A stretch of 64,000 nt of DNA from Sialis fuliginosa. Its lineage: Eukaryota > Arthropoda > Insecta > Megaloptera > Sialidae. Every line of letters starts with the position of its first letter. Position 1 is the stretch's first letter. Both the position numbers and the translations under genes were made by a program. Below the pieces are notes generated by a model. That model ran no database searches. It had not been told where the DNA came from and saw only the letters and a program-made list of their open reading frames with translations. This document shows positions 48,710 through 59,330 of the stretch, piece by piece. The stretch covers positions 29,146,151 to 29,210,150 of the forward strand of contig OY540814.1 of the NCBI GenBank assembly GCA_961205875.1. Direction: 5' to 3'.

Positions 48710-49505
48710 GGTTTTTTAAACACTTTCCAGCGGATTATTTCCTAAATAACGAATTTTCAGAAAAAATGTTTCGTACAAAAGTTTCATGGTTTCGAGGGGG
48801 CTCAATACTGACAATATGGGTTGACCTTGAAAAGGTCACCTTAATGGGTTTTTCTTTTTAAAATCTAAACCTATATTTTTGGTTGCAGATTCGTAATTTA
48901 CGAGGAAAAATAAGCAACTTTTACCTGAAACATTTTTTATGAAAATGTCCATTTTTTATGATATGGAGCAAAACAATTTTTGGATTTTCAATAATTTTTT
49001 ACTCGAAAACTATTAATTTTCAAAAATAATCATAAGAGGTAAAAAGTGCTTAGATTTAGGCAATGATTCTAAGAGATTTTTATTTTATTTATTTTTAATT
49101 TTTTTTTTAATTTAAAAAAAAATTTCTTTATTAAAAAGTTAATATTAAATTTGAATAAATAAAATTCTCTGAGAATCCTTGATTAAATCTAAGTACTTTT
49201 TTCCTCGTGATTTTTCTAAAAAATGTTTAGTTTTCGAGTAAAAAATTATTGAATATCCAGAATTGTCTTTTTGTTTTACTCCATATCATAAAAAATGTTT
49301 CAAGTAAAAGTTGTTTATTTTTCCTCGTAAATTACGAATCTGCAACAAAAAATATAAGATTTAAAAAATAAAAGTTGAACCTGAAAACCTAACCTAACCC
49401 ATATTGTTAATATTTAGCCACTCAAAACCATGAAACTTTTATCTGAAACATTTTTTCTGAAAATTCATTTTATTGGAAATAATTCGCTGGAAAGCCTTAA
49501 AAAAA
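48710..49505. mobile_element. Foldback element with TTCCAGCG ends
   Basis: Inverted arms are centred near 49110. Shared words are TTACGAGGAAAAATAA, ATTCGTAATTTACGAGG, GATATGGAGCAAAAC and TTTTTTACTCGAAAACTA with their reverse complements. Outer ends are TTTCCAGCGGATTATTTCC and GGAAATAATTCGCTGGAAA. It has no coding capacity. Confidence 0.75.
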
Positions 49506-49516
49506 CATCCTATATA

Positions 49517-50032
49517 TGGGAGCTTCCTGAATATAAAATCAAAATATTAACCTTGTAGAGCATCAGCGTTAGCCGCCATATTGGAGAACACGGTTTTTCG
49601 CTATTATCTCAAAAACCTACGATAAACTTATCAGGGACCTTTTCTGTTCAGAATTAAATTTTTCATTTCTTTTTAGTAATTTTTTTTTGTTAAATCAACG
49701 GTTTTTGAATAACATGTTTTTAAAGTTTTTTTTCTTCAAAATATATCACAAAAAAAAAAAAAAAGTTATCATCAGTCTTATAGAGAGTAAAATTATCTCA
49801 AAATTCAATTCATAGTTTTTTTTTTTGTAGGATAAATAGTTTACGATTTACAGCCCGATAAAAAATTAAAATTATTTAGACCATAAAAAAATAAACCAAA
49901 AAAAGTTTTCAGTAAAAAGAAATGGGAATTCTAGTTCAGAACAAAAAAGGTATGTTCTCCAATATGGCGGCTAACACTGATGCCCTACAAGGTCAATATT
50001 TTGGTTTTACACTCAGGAAGCTCCCTCTCGTA
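49517..50032. mobile_element. Foldback element with GGGAGCTTCCTGA ends
   Basis: Ends are GGGAGCTTCCTGA (about 49519) and TCAGGAAGCTCCC (about 50024). Inner matches are ACCTTGTAG / CTACAAGGT, GTTAGCCGCCATATTGGAGA and its reverse complement, and CCTTTTCTGTTCAG. It lies immediately beside the previous element; the tract ACAAAACTTCTACGCTCGG before that one resembles the reverse complement of the sequence just after this one, so the two may be one composite. Confidence 0.75.
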
Positions 50033-50539
50033 GTTTTTGCATTATGGAACTAAAAAAAAATTGAGAATTTGACTGGGGTATATTAGCAAATGTGATACAC
50101 GACTTCTCCGCTCAAATGACATCAGAAATACCTACTACGAACATATAATAAACCATTTGAAAACTTCATCATACGTATACAAAATGTTTGAAGCTTATTT
50201 AAATATATGTACATTATTTTAAAAATAATAATAATAATAATAATTCAAGACGAAAAGATACAAAAATCAAACATACATTCTGCAATTATTAAATAACTGT
50301 CACACAAATTTGACTCTTACTAAATATATTTATATGTACAAAAAAAGGAACAAAACTTTTTCATCATTTAAATCTATAAAATTAAATTATCGGTGTTTTT
50401 GGCGTTTCCAAACAATAAAGAAAACTTGTCGTTTTTTTTTTTTTTTTTTCGGGGAGGATTTTTTGTAACAAAAAAATATAAAAAGAAACACATTTTATGC
50501 TCTCGATACTCAACATTCCGTCGCCGCGTCGGAGACACA

Positions 50540-53500
50540 TCACGAGTGTTTTACAACAATAACCCCGGGCCTCTGTTGCTGCTGTCTCTGTATAGCGGCC
50601 GTCGAGTGGAACTGCAAGAACGGATTCATCTCGACCTGGAGCAGTCGCTGCTGGTGGCGCGCCGCGTCCGCAGGTTTGGTCGTGAGCGCGAGCGGCGCGT
50701 CCTGCCCGGGCGCTTCGCCGAACAGGTGGTCGCCCTCCAGGTGTCTGATCGCCTCGACGATGGTCTCCAGGTTCTGCCGCGACGTGTTCGCCACGTACAG
50801 CCGCGCTTGGGGTTCTCCGTCGGCTCCGGTTTCCGGCAGCCGCTCGACTTCCACCTTGGGTTCCGCCTGTTGGTTTGCAAAAGTTAGTAAAACCGTCACA
50901 GCTAAATGTGTTAAGGCGGCAGACGGGCAGACCCAATTAAAAAATCTATTTTCTCAAAGTAGAATACAGTAAAAGCTCCTTATTCGCGCTTCCTTCATTC
51001 GCGTTTTCACTATTCGCGGATTAAAAAAATGCGACCCAATTCCTATATTCGCGGCTAAAGATTTCTTTATTCGCGGATCTAATCAGGGAACTTGACATTT
51101 AATTTGAAAAATCTTAGTGAAGGTTTAAGAATGGCAAATGAGCTTTGTGATTTCTTTATGAAAATTGATCCGTCTATGGAACGAAGTCTTATTTTTAAGA
51201 GGCAAATTGCTAATGCCACTGCTGAATATCAGTCTGAATTGAAGGAGCTTTTAAAAACTGCCAAACAAGAAAAAATTACAAAATTCTTTAAACCGTTGCC
51301 TAAGCCTGAAGATAATAATTAAACAATATGGTCAAAAACTTCAATTAAATTGATTTTTTTATATTGTATTTGTTTATTTATTTTGTCACCTAGGAACGTA
51401 TCCCCTATAATCCCATATAAATTACCATTCCGTATTCACGGTTTCTGTATTCGCGGCATATTTATGAAACATATACCCCGCGAATAAAGAGCTTTTACTG
51501 TATTTCAAAAGTATTCTCTGAAAATTTCAGACAAGTTCCAAAATAAATTTTACGTACTCAAAACTTTAAACGCGTTTTTCTCGAAACCAGAAATCGGTGA
51601 TCACTGTAACTTGAGAACGGCTTTCCCGATCGGTTTGAAATTTTTCTCACTTATTCTATACATAATTGTCCTGCGGATGGACGAAAGATTTTTTTTGGGA
51701 CGATTATTTATTTTTATAGCCGAAAATGCGAGTGAAATTTTAATCGAATAAAGAACTTTGACTTTTTTTGTGAAAATTCAAAATTTTTCAAATTACTTCG
51801 TCCATCCGGAGCATTACGTCATTAGCTAATGATCCCTTTTTTTCAGATGATCTAGTGACGAGCAGCAGTGATCACGGCAAAACACTTTTTTTTTGGACCC
51901 CTCCCAAATTTGCTGTACCCCATTTACTTTTTAATATTTTGCCATAAAAAAAATTACAATACATATCTTTCACGTGGAAAAACATTTCCCGGGAAAAAAT
52001 TTCAGATCTGAAGTGATCTCGGTTGATCTTCATTTTGGAACAAATCAGATCTTTGTAAATAAATAAACTTTTGTCTACCTTAAATAACAAATGCACATAT
52101 ACTACCTATATAGAAACCTTGTTTATAATTTAATCAATTAAAAAAAATTGTACAGAAACGTATTGAATGATATTTGAGGCCCGTGTATTAAATTAATAAA
52201 TAAATTCACAACTCATCCCCTGCACAGATGAAGGGTTGTAATTGATCTCATTCGATCCAGCGGGAAAAATACTTCGGGATAGCACAGGAGTCGAGATATT
52301 TACGATTTTCTATAATGAATACCTACCATAAGTAGCGAAACAGAGAAAAATTCACCTAGTATCCTGAAGTATTTTTCTCGCTGGATCGAATGAGACCAAT
52401 TACAACCCTTCATCTGTGACAGGGGGTGAGTTGTGAATTTATTTATTAATTTAATACACGGGCCTCAAATATCATTCAATACGTTTCTGTACAATTTTTT
52501 TTTAATTGATTAAAATATAAACAAGGTTTCTATATAGTATAGGTGTATTAATTTGTTATTTAAGGTAGACAAAAGTTTATTTATCTACAAAGATCTGATT
52601 TGTTCCAAAATGAAGATCAACCGAGATCACTTCAGATCTGAAATTTTTTCCCGGGTTGTTATTAATTATTTTAACGCGCGGCAAAAAAAAATCCTAAAAG
52701 TGTTTTTTTTCGGGTCTGCCCCCCTTAAATCGTATTACCTTTATTGCAGCTTCGAGTGCGCTGGGTAGCCTCGGCGTGGGCACGGGCGAGGGCGACCTGG
52801 GCGGCGGCGGCTGCGGCGGTGGTGAAGGTGGCGCCGCTACGACAGTCTGCGTCTGGGCGACCGCCGGTACCGCGTCCGGTCCGACGACGTGCAGCTCGTC
52901 CAGTGACACGACCACGCCGGCCGTCTCGTCCGGTGTCGTGTACGAGTACACCACCTGGCTCTCCAGCGACCGGATCTGGTCTTCCAGCATCATCCGCAGC
53001 CGCCTCTCTTGCTCCAGCTGTCTTCTCACGTCCATTAACTCGGTTTGCTGTTTGAAATGTTAATAGATTAATAATTATCGTTATACTATAAAACATAGAA
53101 TGTATTTGGTCGTTGCAAAAATAATGCACGTTTTACCTATGCCTAGATTTAGGTACCCTATTTTATTTTAAAGTTGTCGCCCGGTTTCTCAATATAAGTT
53201 TAAACTCTAGTTTACGTAAACTTCACCTGAGGTTTAAGGATGTATGGCAGGTATCTAATTTCAACGAGAAATAGTTGAAATTTGGAGAAGTTACTCCTTT
53301 GTAAATCTTAAGTACCTACCCACACAAAATTTCAAAAGGTTTTACAACATAAGTTATTATTTTTATAAATTAACATGGGCTCTTATGGCAGAATTAAAAG
53401 TCCAATAAAACACATGGTTCAAGCATCGAGAAAAATCTGAAATTTTCACAACACGTCACTTACATATTTAGCAACAAGTTTCATAAAAAAAAATTATACA

Positions 53501-54347
53501 CAAACAGAATTAAATTGTGAGAAAAAAAAAAATATTGGTGAAAAATATTAAAAAAAAAAAAAAAATGGCGTACTGAAATGTAATGATTTGTTTTTATTAC
53601 ATATTTTTTCATATATGTAAGCAATATTGTTATTTTCATTACATTTGTATGTTCTAAATAGTGTTATTTAAAAATATTTTAATTTATGTCATTTATAACA
53701 ATAAAATACTTCTTTTGTTTTTATATCTGACAGATGAATTCAGAATAAAATCGACGTAGGTAAACATCCGTATCCGGTTGAAAGATCGTTTTCAAAAATA
53801 AGACGTTTTCTTCCCAGCCAAAAATTAATCTTAAATATAAAATATCACCCTTCTACGATTTGTCGTATTTGAGTTACAGCGCTTACAGACAGACAGACGG
53901 ACATCATGGCGAAAATAGTCAGAATGGATTCAGGGAAGGTCAAAATAGATAATTCCGTCAAAATCCGGATTTCGAAAAAAATCGGCTTCACTATACTTAC
54001 TTATTTGTATATTTCATATAACATACATGGTATAAGAAAGTAAAAACGTGCATTCTTTTTGCAATAACCTAATAATTATATTAATCCAATGCACATACCT
54101 GCTGTGACGTGGTGTTGACCACGGAGACCAGAGCTACCGGTTCCGGCGAGAGGGACCCGACGCCGTCGTCCGAAGACTCGGCGGCAATCAGCACGCTTGT
54201 GTCGACCTTGATGCGTTTCTTCGGCGGTACCTCGCCGCCCTCGTGTTGATTCACCAGTCGCTTCAGCTGACAGTTCTGTGATAGAAGCCGGGTCTTCTCT
54301 TGCTCCAGCGAGTATATGTACTCTGCCGTTTGTTGCAGAATTGCAGC
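50540..54347 (-). CDS. crp: Transcription factor AP-4 (TFAP4 / cropped), C-terminal three exons
   Basis: AP-4 is a bHLH leucine-zipper factor that binds CAGCTG E-boxes; the fly gene cropped controls growth and branching. Exons on the minus strand are 54099-54347, 52739-53047 and 50540-50866, all phase 0, giving 294 residues. The first opens AAILQQTAEYIYSLEQEKTR, the end of bHLH helix 2 running into the first zipper. The second opens QTELMDVRRQLEQERRLRMM, the second zipper (human RQQLDKERSVRMMLEEQ). A proline-rich spacer and a C-terminal domain ending in VVKHS follow. The exon carrying the basic region and helix 1 was not found in the window, so the gene is 5' incomplete here. The exons are much richer in GC than their introns. 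Confidence 0.93.
50967..51500 (+). mobile_element. Pogo/Tigger-like MITE with transposase C-terminal remnant
   Basis: Terminal inverted repeats CAGTAAAAGCTCCTTATTCG and CGAATAAAGAGCTTTTACTG are flanked by TA (50965-50966 and 51501-51502). Repeated 'TATTCGCGG' words lie inside both ends, typical of Tigger elements. An open frame of 76 codons (51092-51322) reads like the C-terminal tail of a Tigger-type transposase (GLRMANELCDFFMKIDPSME, ending KITKFFKPLPKP). It is an internally deleted, non-autonomous copy in the second intron of AP-4 seen here. Confidence 0.8.
51885..52725. mobile_element. Foldback element beside AP-4 exon 52739-53047
   Basis: Inverted arms centred near 52320. Matches include TTTCAGATCTGAAGTGATCTCGGTTGATC (51996) with its partner near 52615, AAGGTAGACAAAAGTTTAT, ATACACGGGCCTCAAATATC and AATTACAACCCTTCATCTGT. 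Its right edge is only about 15 bp from the AP-4 splice donor at 52738. Mirrored short frames (51872-52096 and 52553-52768) are repeat by-products. Confidence 0.75.
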
Positions 54348-54704
54348 CTGGAAAATAAATAAATGTATATTATTAATAGATATTGAAAGCAAAACAAAAA
54401 AGATAGTTTGTAGTTTTATTTATTTTAACATACTTTTAACGAAATCGAAAACACAAAATTGTGCAGTTTGAATTTCAATTTGTCATAGAAATATCAACGT
54501 AAAATAAGAAGGAAAATCATAACTTACTATACAGTGTATTCCAAGTTTATTAAGACATAGGAAATTTAACATGAGGGCAATTAGAAATGTTGTAGTAACC
54601 TTTGGTCAAATTTAACGATGTGTGATTGGTGCATTTTGACTCATAACAGTGATTTCAAACTGTTACTTTATTGGTATAATTGCTGTACAAACAAATTTAG
54701 GCTA

Positions 54705-55017
54705 GGTATTAGCTGAGATACTAACTAATCAACTTATTTGTTGATTTATCAATTTTAATTTGTTCATAATAGGGGAAGGGGGTCTCGACGGTCTTAGGGC
54801 ATTTGATAGTCTTAAAGTTAATGATGTAAGCTATATGTAAAAAAAAAGTTTCAGTCTGTAGGATCGCGCCAAGCTGAGATATGAATTATTCAACTTATTT
54901 GTTAATTTATCAATTTTAATTGATATTTTCGGTGATTTTTAAACATTTTTTTTAAGGGGAGAGATGGCGGAAAAATAAATCTCGCGCAGGGCGCCAGAAT
55001 TGCTAAGGCCGGCACTG
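54705..55017 (-). mobile_element. CAGTGCCGGCC-ended dispersed repeat, copy 2
   Basis: It is the reverse complement of 43835-44129 and ends GCTAAGGCCGGCACTG. It lies in the sequence upstream of the first AP-4 exon visible here. Confidence 0.65.
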
Positions 55018-55095
55018 TATGTTTTAAAAATGTATTTTACATTTTGTCATTCGTCTTATTCAGATTAAAAGGACCTCACAGTTTTTGATAGGGAA

Positions 55096-55776
55096 ATGGT
55101 TTTCAGTCAATCTCTTTGAAACCAACTGGAAAATATTCTCTAAATCATCTCGATTAAAAGTCTCAATGGTCGCAACCGCCTAAGTTCCCGAGGTCTCGCG
55201 CAAAAAGCTGTTTTGTACCTAATACTGCAATAAAAAATCGATATAGTACAGGATTTCCCGAGTTCAATATTTAATTTATTATAACAAATGGAAGAAAACT
55301 TTAAATACAAAAGTTGTCAGGCTAGACAAGCAGCATATTTTTAAAATAGTTACATTTATATAGGGTGTCCCATAAGTGTGTTACAAATCAAAGTTATATT
55401 TTTATGACAACTAATTTTCTATTGTACAATTTAATATTTTGAATACTATCGCTAGTAGCTGGCGCTGACGGCACTACACATACCTTAACATGTTTTATAA
55501 AAACTTTATTACATCCATAAAACAATTTGCTAGAACTTGCAAACTTTAACAACATAAAAATCTAGAAATTAAATAAACAAAACGATACATAAAAATTAAT
55601 TTCTTTGTTCAAAATGTCCTGTACTATATCGATTTTTTTATTGCATTATTAGGTACAAAACAGCTGTTTGCGCGAGACCTCGGGAACTTAGGCGGTTGCG
55701 ACCATTGAGACTTTTAATCGGGACGATTTAGAGAATATTTTCCAGTTGGTTTCAAAGAGATTGACTGAAAGCCATT
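55096..55776. mobile_element. Foldback element with 165-bp arms
   Basis: Arms 55096-55250 and 55612-55776 share CAGTCAATCTCTTTGAAACC, TCTCAATGGTCGCAACCGCC, CCGAGGTCTCGCGC and ATCGATATAGTACAGGA in opposite orientation. The roughly 360-bp middle is AT-rich and contains GGGTGTCCCATAAGTGTGTTAC. Confidence 0.75.
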
Positions 55777-55789
55777 TGATTGCAAGTCG

Positions 55790-56135
55790 ATGGCCTACTA
55801 TACATATAAGCTGAGCGAGTTCGGTGCCTCACAGTGTTGTTGTGTGTTCCGCGTTGGCAGCCGTCGCCGCGCCGCGCCGGTCGAGTTCTATTTTAGGTAG
55901 TAGAGGAGAGAGCACACTATGTATTACACGTGAGACGGGCCGTGTCTGTAACCTTGGCCGGGCACCGCCGCCGCCGCCGTCGCGAACTTTACGCGCCAAT
56001 CGCGATAGTGACCTTCGCCGGGATACAGACCGCGGTGGCCCCTTCCGTCAACGCTCGATCACTCTCCCTTTCCCCCAGATGCACCCCGGCCGCATTAGCA
56101 ACAACACTGTATCACTATGTCGCGGCTTCGTGTAG
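55790..56135 (+). promoter_or_regulatory. GC-rich island, possible promoter or untranslated exon
   Basis: A sharp rise in GC (CCGCCGCCGCCGCCGTCGCG near 55968) in otherwise AT-rich DNA, with a TATA-like CATATAAGC at about 55804. Overlapping open frames in several phases show no conserved domain. It may be the promoter of AP-4 or of an unseen gene; strand is uncertain. Confidence 0.4.
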
Positions 56136-56148
56136 TAAGTACAATGTA

Positions 56149-56403
56149 CAGTCGCCTGCAGAACTCGTCTGGCACCCTAAAGGCTAGAATCGCTTACAAC
56201 AGATTCCAAATTTAAACACAAACATCATCGGTTATCTTTTTCTATCAAGTTTAATATATTTAAATACTAAAATTCGGAATATCAAATATTTATTGCCACT
56301 AAATTTACGTATACAATTTTCTATAGATTACATAATAATTTAATTGCACAAATATATATGTATTATAAACGAAGAGTAGTTCTTTATCTAGCAAATGAAT
56401 TTC
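56149..56403 (+). mobile_element. 396-bp mariner-type MITE, truncated copy
   Basis: It begins with TA plus CAGTCGCCTGCA and follows the 61790-62185 copy up to GCAAATGAATTTC, then the match stops. The right terminal repeat is missing. Confidence 0.75.
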
Positions 56404-57440
56404 AAATAATCGATTATTTTTACAAATTAACATTGTTTATATTTAGATATATTTTTTGCTTAACTGATCGATAAAAAATTTATAGATAAAAAAAAGTTTA
56501 CTCAAAAATTACAGCCTATACACTGATTTGAACCAAAAAAGTGACTTATACTGTTTTTTGTTTTTTTATCTCACTTTGTCGTCCGTTCGTCCGTCCTTTT
56601 CATTCAAAGCTAAATAGCTTGTAAATTATGTAAGCTAGAAACTTGAAATTTTTACTGAACATGTAAAATGATGCCCTCTAGTAAAAAAATGTAAAAATTT
56701 ATTGAAAAAATATTTTTTCAACGTTTCGTCACACATTGCAGGGGACATATTCAGGGCTCTTTTAAAAGTGCTTTAAGAAGATCCATTTCAAGATCACCGC
56801 GGAAGTCTCAAGACTTGTACAATAATAAAAAAATAATAAATAATAAGAAAAAAAAAATTATATTTTTTATTTATGTTTTAAATGTAAATGCAACTATATT
56901 CTATTCGATTTAAGAATGCAGTTGTTGCCGTGGTTTTTGACGGTAAAATGCACGAATCGTACCGTCAAAATAAAATAGAGTATATAGGTACTTGAAATGT
57001 ATAGAGTTTCGTTAAAGCATATAGAGGGGTAGGTAGGTAGGTAGGTGTTACTGCCTACGTAATTGGTGTAATGACACGACGCGCGCGGCGCCGGAGTATT
57101 CCGGGACAGACGCGGCTCCGGCGCGCGCGGCGTGTCCGTGACCTTGACCGCGGCGCGCATTCCTAGCGCAGTTTCGCGAGAAACCGGCGACTTCATGTAT
57201 CCCACACTCGCTCACGTCGTCTTATCAACACAAATGCAGTCAGGGCTGTGCAAACTCGCCTTTTCAAATACATAATCGCACTTTCAGTTACAACAATCAC
57301 CCATATTTAATTAAAATAAATTACCTTTGCATAACTTTTTTCTAAATATATTTTTAAAAGGCATATAATTTACAATTTGTCATTTTTAAATTCATTTATC
57401 CAATGATATTTTAATGACTTCCTACGAAAAATAACCAAAA
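56404..57440. other. Repeat-derived DNA and a second GC-rich patch
   Basis: 56575-56810 carries CGTCCGTTCGTCCGTCC and AAGATCACCGCGGAAG, also seen near 33373, so it is another dispersed repeat. 57060-57200 is strongly GC-rich (CGACGCGCGCGGCGCCGG). An open frame there has no recognisable domain. It may be a promoter or untranslated exon. Confidence 0.4.
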
Positions 57441-57442
57441 CA

Positions 57443-57627
57443 TCTGCCAAGTAAATGCACAGTGCTTCCTCGTGCTAAATTCACCAAAGGTAGTTAATTA
57501 TTCAACAATTTAAATAAAAACCGATAGTGTTTAGATAAATTGCCTAGAATTGGTTAACCATTTAATTTTTATACAAATTTTAGTAAAAAAAATTTCTTAA
57601 AACGCACCTGAATATTTTTTCATATAT
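57443..57627 (-). repeat. Dispersed repeat, inverted partner at 62680-62862
   Basis: Shared words are GCCAAGTAAATGCACAGTGC, TTCCTCGTGCTAAATTCACC, AAAACCGATAGTGTTTAGAT and GGTTAACCATTTAATTTTTA. The two copies are about 5 kb apart in opposite orientation. Confidence 0.7.
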
Positions 57628-58501
57628 TTTTATTTTTTTGACAATTTTAATCTAAATCTAAATTTATGCAAACGTCAAAATGACATTTAATATGTCCAAA
57701 CAAATATCAATTTAGAAAAACAAAACAATAATTCTTAGAAATAAATTGAGATAAATCTTTTTAAGTGAATATTTTACAACAAACGTTGTAGCCCCATATT
57801 ATAGGAAATTTAATGCTCTACCAAGTTTATGCGTGTGACAAGGATTCAGGGGACAGACGGACGGACACACAGACACGGAACGAAAACTGTTTGCCTTGAA
57901 GTGAAACGGATAAATCAATTTAAAATTTTGAAATCGGAGAACATTTGCACACGCATCAATCTAATTCACTGGCTCGCTAAAAAAAAGTTTCACAACTTAA
58001 ATTCGAAAAATACTATAGGTACATCTTTACATCGATTCAAAAAAAAAAAACTCCCAAAACAGCAGGTTGTACCAACATAAGAAAAAAAAATCACCTGCCG
58101 TGAAAAACAGCTGCAACAGTCAGCGATCGGAGCAATCTCAATTAGGTTATTTAATTAAAACAAACTTGTCAGGTGTGGTGCCCTTCTCCCTAGCTACCAG
58201 ACCGTGCTGCTGGTGAGATTGTGTAGTAAACATTTAATTAGTGGGGGGGGGGGAGGGGGGGTGCCTACTAACGTACGCATTCTAATAGAGATATTACGAC
58301 TGTTTTACGATAGTTGCACCATCGTTAATAATATTATAACAAGTGGACTTCTTGTATATATGTATATCTAATGATTTTATGATTTCTAGAATGGTTGACG
58401 GTTGCCACTTGGGTATTATTTAGGGCGTTTTGTTCTAATAAAACCAGCAGATGCACATATAGATAAATAATATACACGTTTATGTTTTATATTATTACTA
58501 A

Positions 58502-58700
58502 CTGTGCCCGCTGACTACGGAATTATTGTTTAGGATTTTTGAAAAATATAGTTGAATTAAGTACGAACACGATAAGTACCTTAAAAAAAAAAATCAGAAC
58601 AAAAATTACAAACAATTTTCTTCTGTTTAAATTTAAAAGTTAATAAAAATTATAGGATTTTGTTTACATAGCCGAGTTAATTAATTAATTGTGACTAAAT
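58502..58700 (+). mobile_element. Fragment of GACA-tailed retroelement-like repeat
   Basis: It matches the left part of the 27494 copy (GACTACGGAATTATTGTTTAGG, AAAAATATAGTT, AAGTACGAACACGAT). The GC-rich head is partly missing and the tail is absent. Confidence 0.55.
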
Positions 58701-58729
58701 AAGTTTTTAAAGACAACCCTGCACGTGAA

Positions 58730-59024
58730 CAGGACCGTAACTACCACCGGGGCAGTGCCCTCGAAGGTAGGGGGGCCCCGCGGAAGTGTAACTTTTATTT
58801 TTATTTGGTTCTTGAAAATGTTAAACAAATTATTCATGAAAATAAAGTTAATAAGAAAAATTACATAAAAAAACTTGAGATTGGACTAAAAAAAAAATTA
58901 GAAATAAGTGGTGAATTTCCAAGTAAGAATCAAAAAAAAAAAAAAGGTCTTCAATTTTACATTTTTTGGGGGCCCCTCGGTCTTTTCTTGCCCCAGGGCC
59001 ACCGAGCTTGTAGTTACGGCCCTG
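58730..59024 (+). mobile_element. hAT-like MITE with perfect 8-bp target duplication
   Basis: Ends are CAGGACCGTAACTACCA and TGTAGTTACGGCCCTG, an imperfect terminal inverted repeat. It is flanked by the exact direct repeat CACGTGAA at 58722-58729 and 59025-59032, the 8-bp duplication typical of hAT insertions. The interior has GGGGGCCCC-type runs near both ends. It carries no transposase. Confidence 0.85.
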
Positions 59025-59330
59025 CACGTGAAATCCATATATACCTTTAAATCGTTAACACGTTATGAATTTTAATAAACCCGAAATAATGTAAATACAC
59101 ACAAATATAAAACTAATAAAATAATAAAACTGGCTGTGTTGGGTCACTGACAAAAACATTTAGATAACCCAACTACACGTGTTTCTCTGACGCACTTCTA
59201 TACAAATTATCAGCTAACAAAAAGGCGCGCATTTTTCTGTTCAATATCCGTTCTTTATCTCAAGATGAGGCTATATCTCTTTTACTTTTTAAAATAAATT
59301 CTTATATATTTATATAGTACCTAAAAACCA

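Noticed and set aside
50382..50972. Long GC-rich frames on both strands over the last AP-4 exon
   Set aside because: Overlapping frames in GC-rich DNA; only the 50540-50866 minus frame continues the AP-4 reading frame across splice sites.
55824..56187. 103- and 85-codon plus-strand frames in the GC-rich island
   Set aside because: Arginine/proline-rich frames in two phases are typical of stop-poor GC-rich DNA; no domain or splice context.
56894..57205. 103-codon minus-strand frame over the 57.1-kb GC patch, considered as the missing AP-4 first exon
   Set aside because: It lacks the basic region and helix 1 signature (NSNERRR...-type) expected of AP-4.
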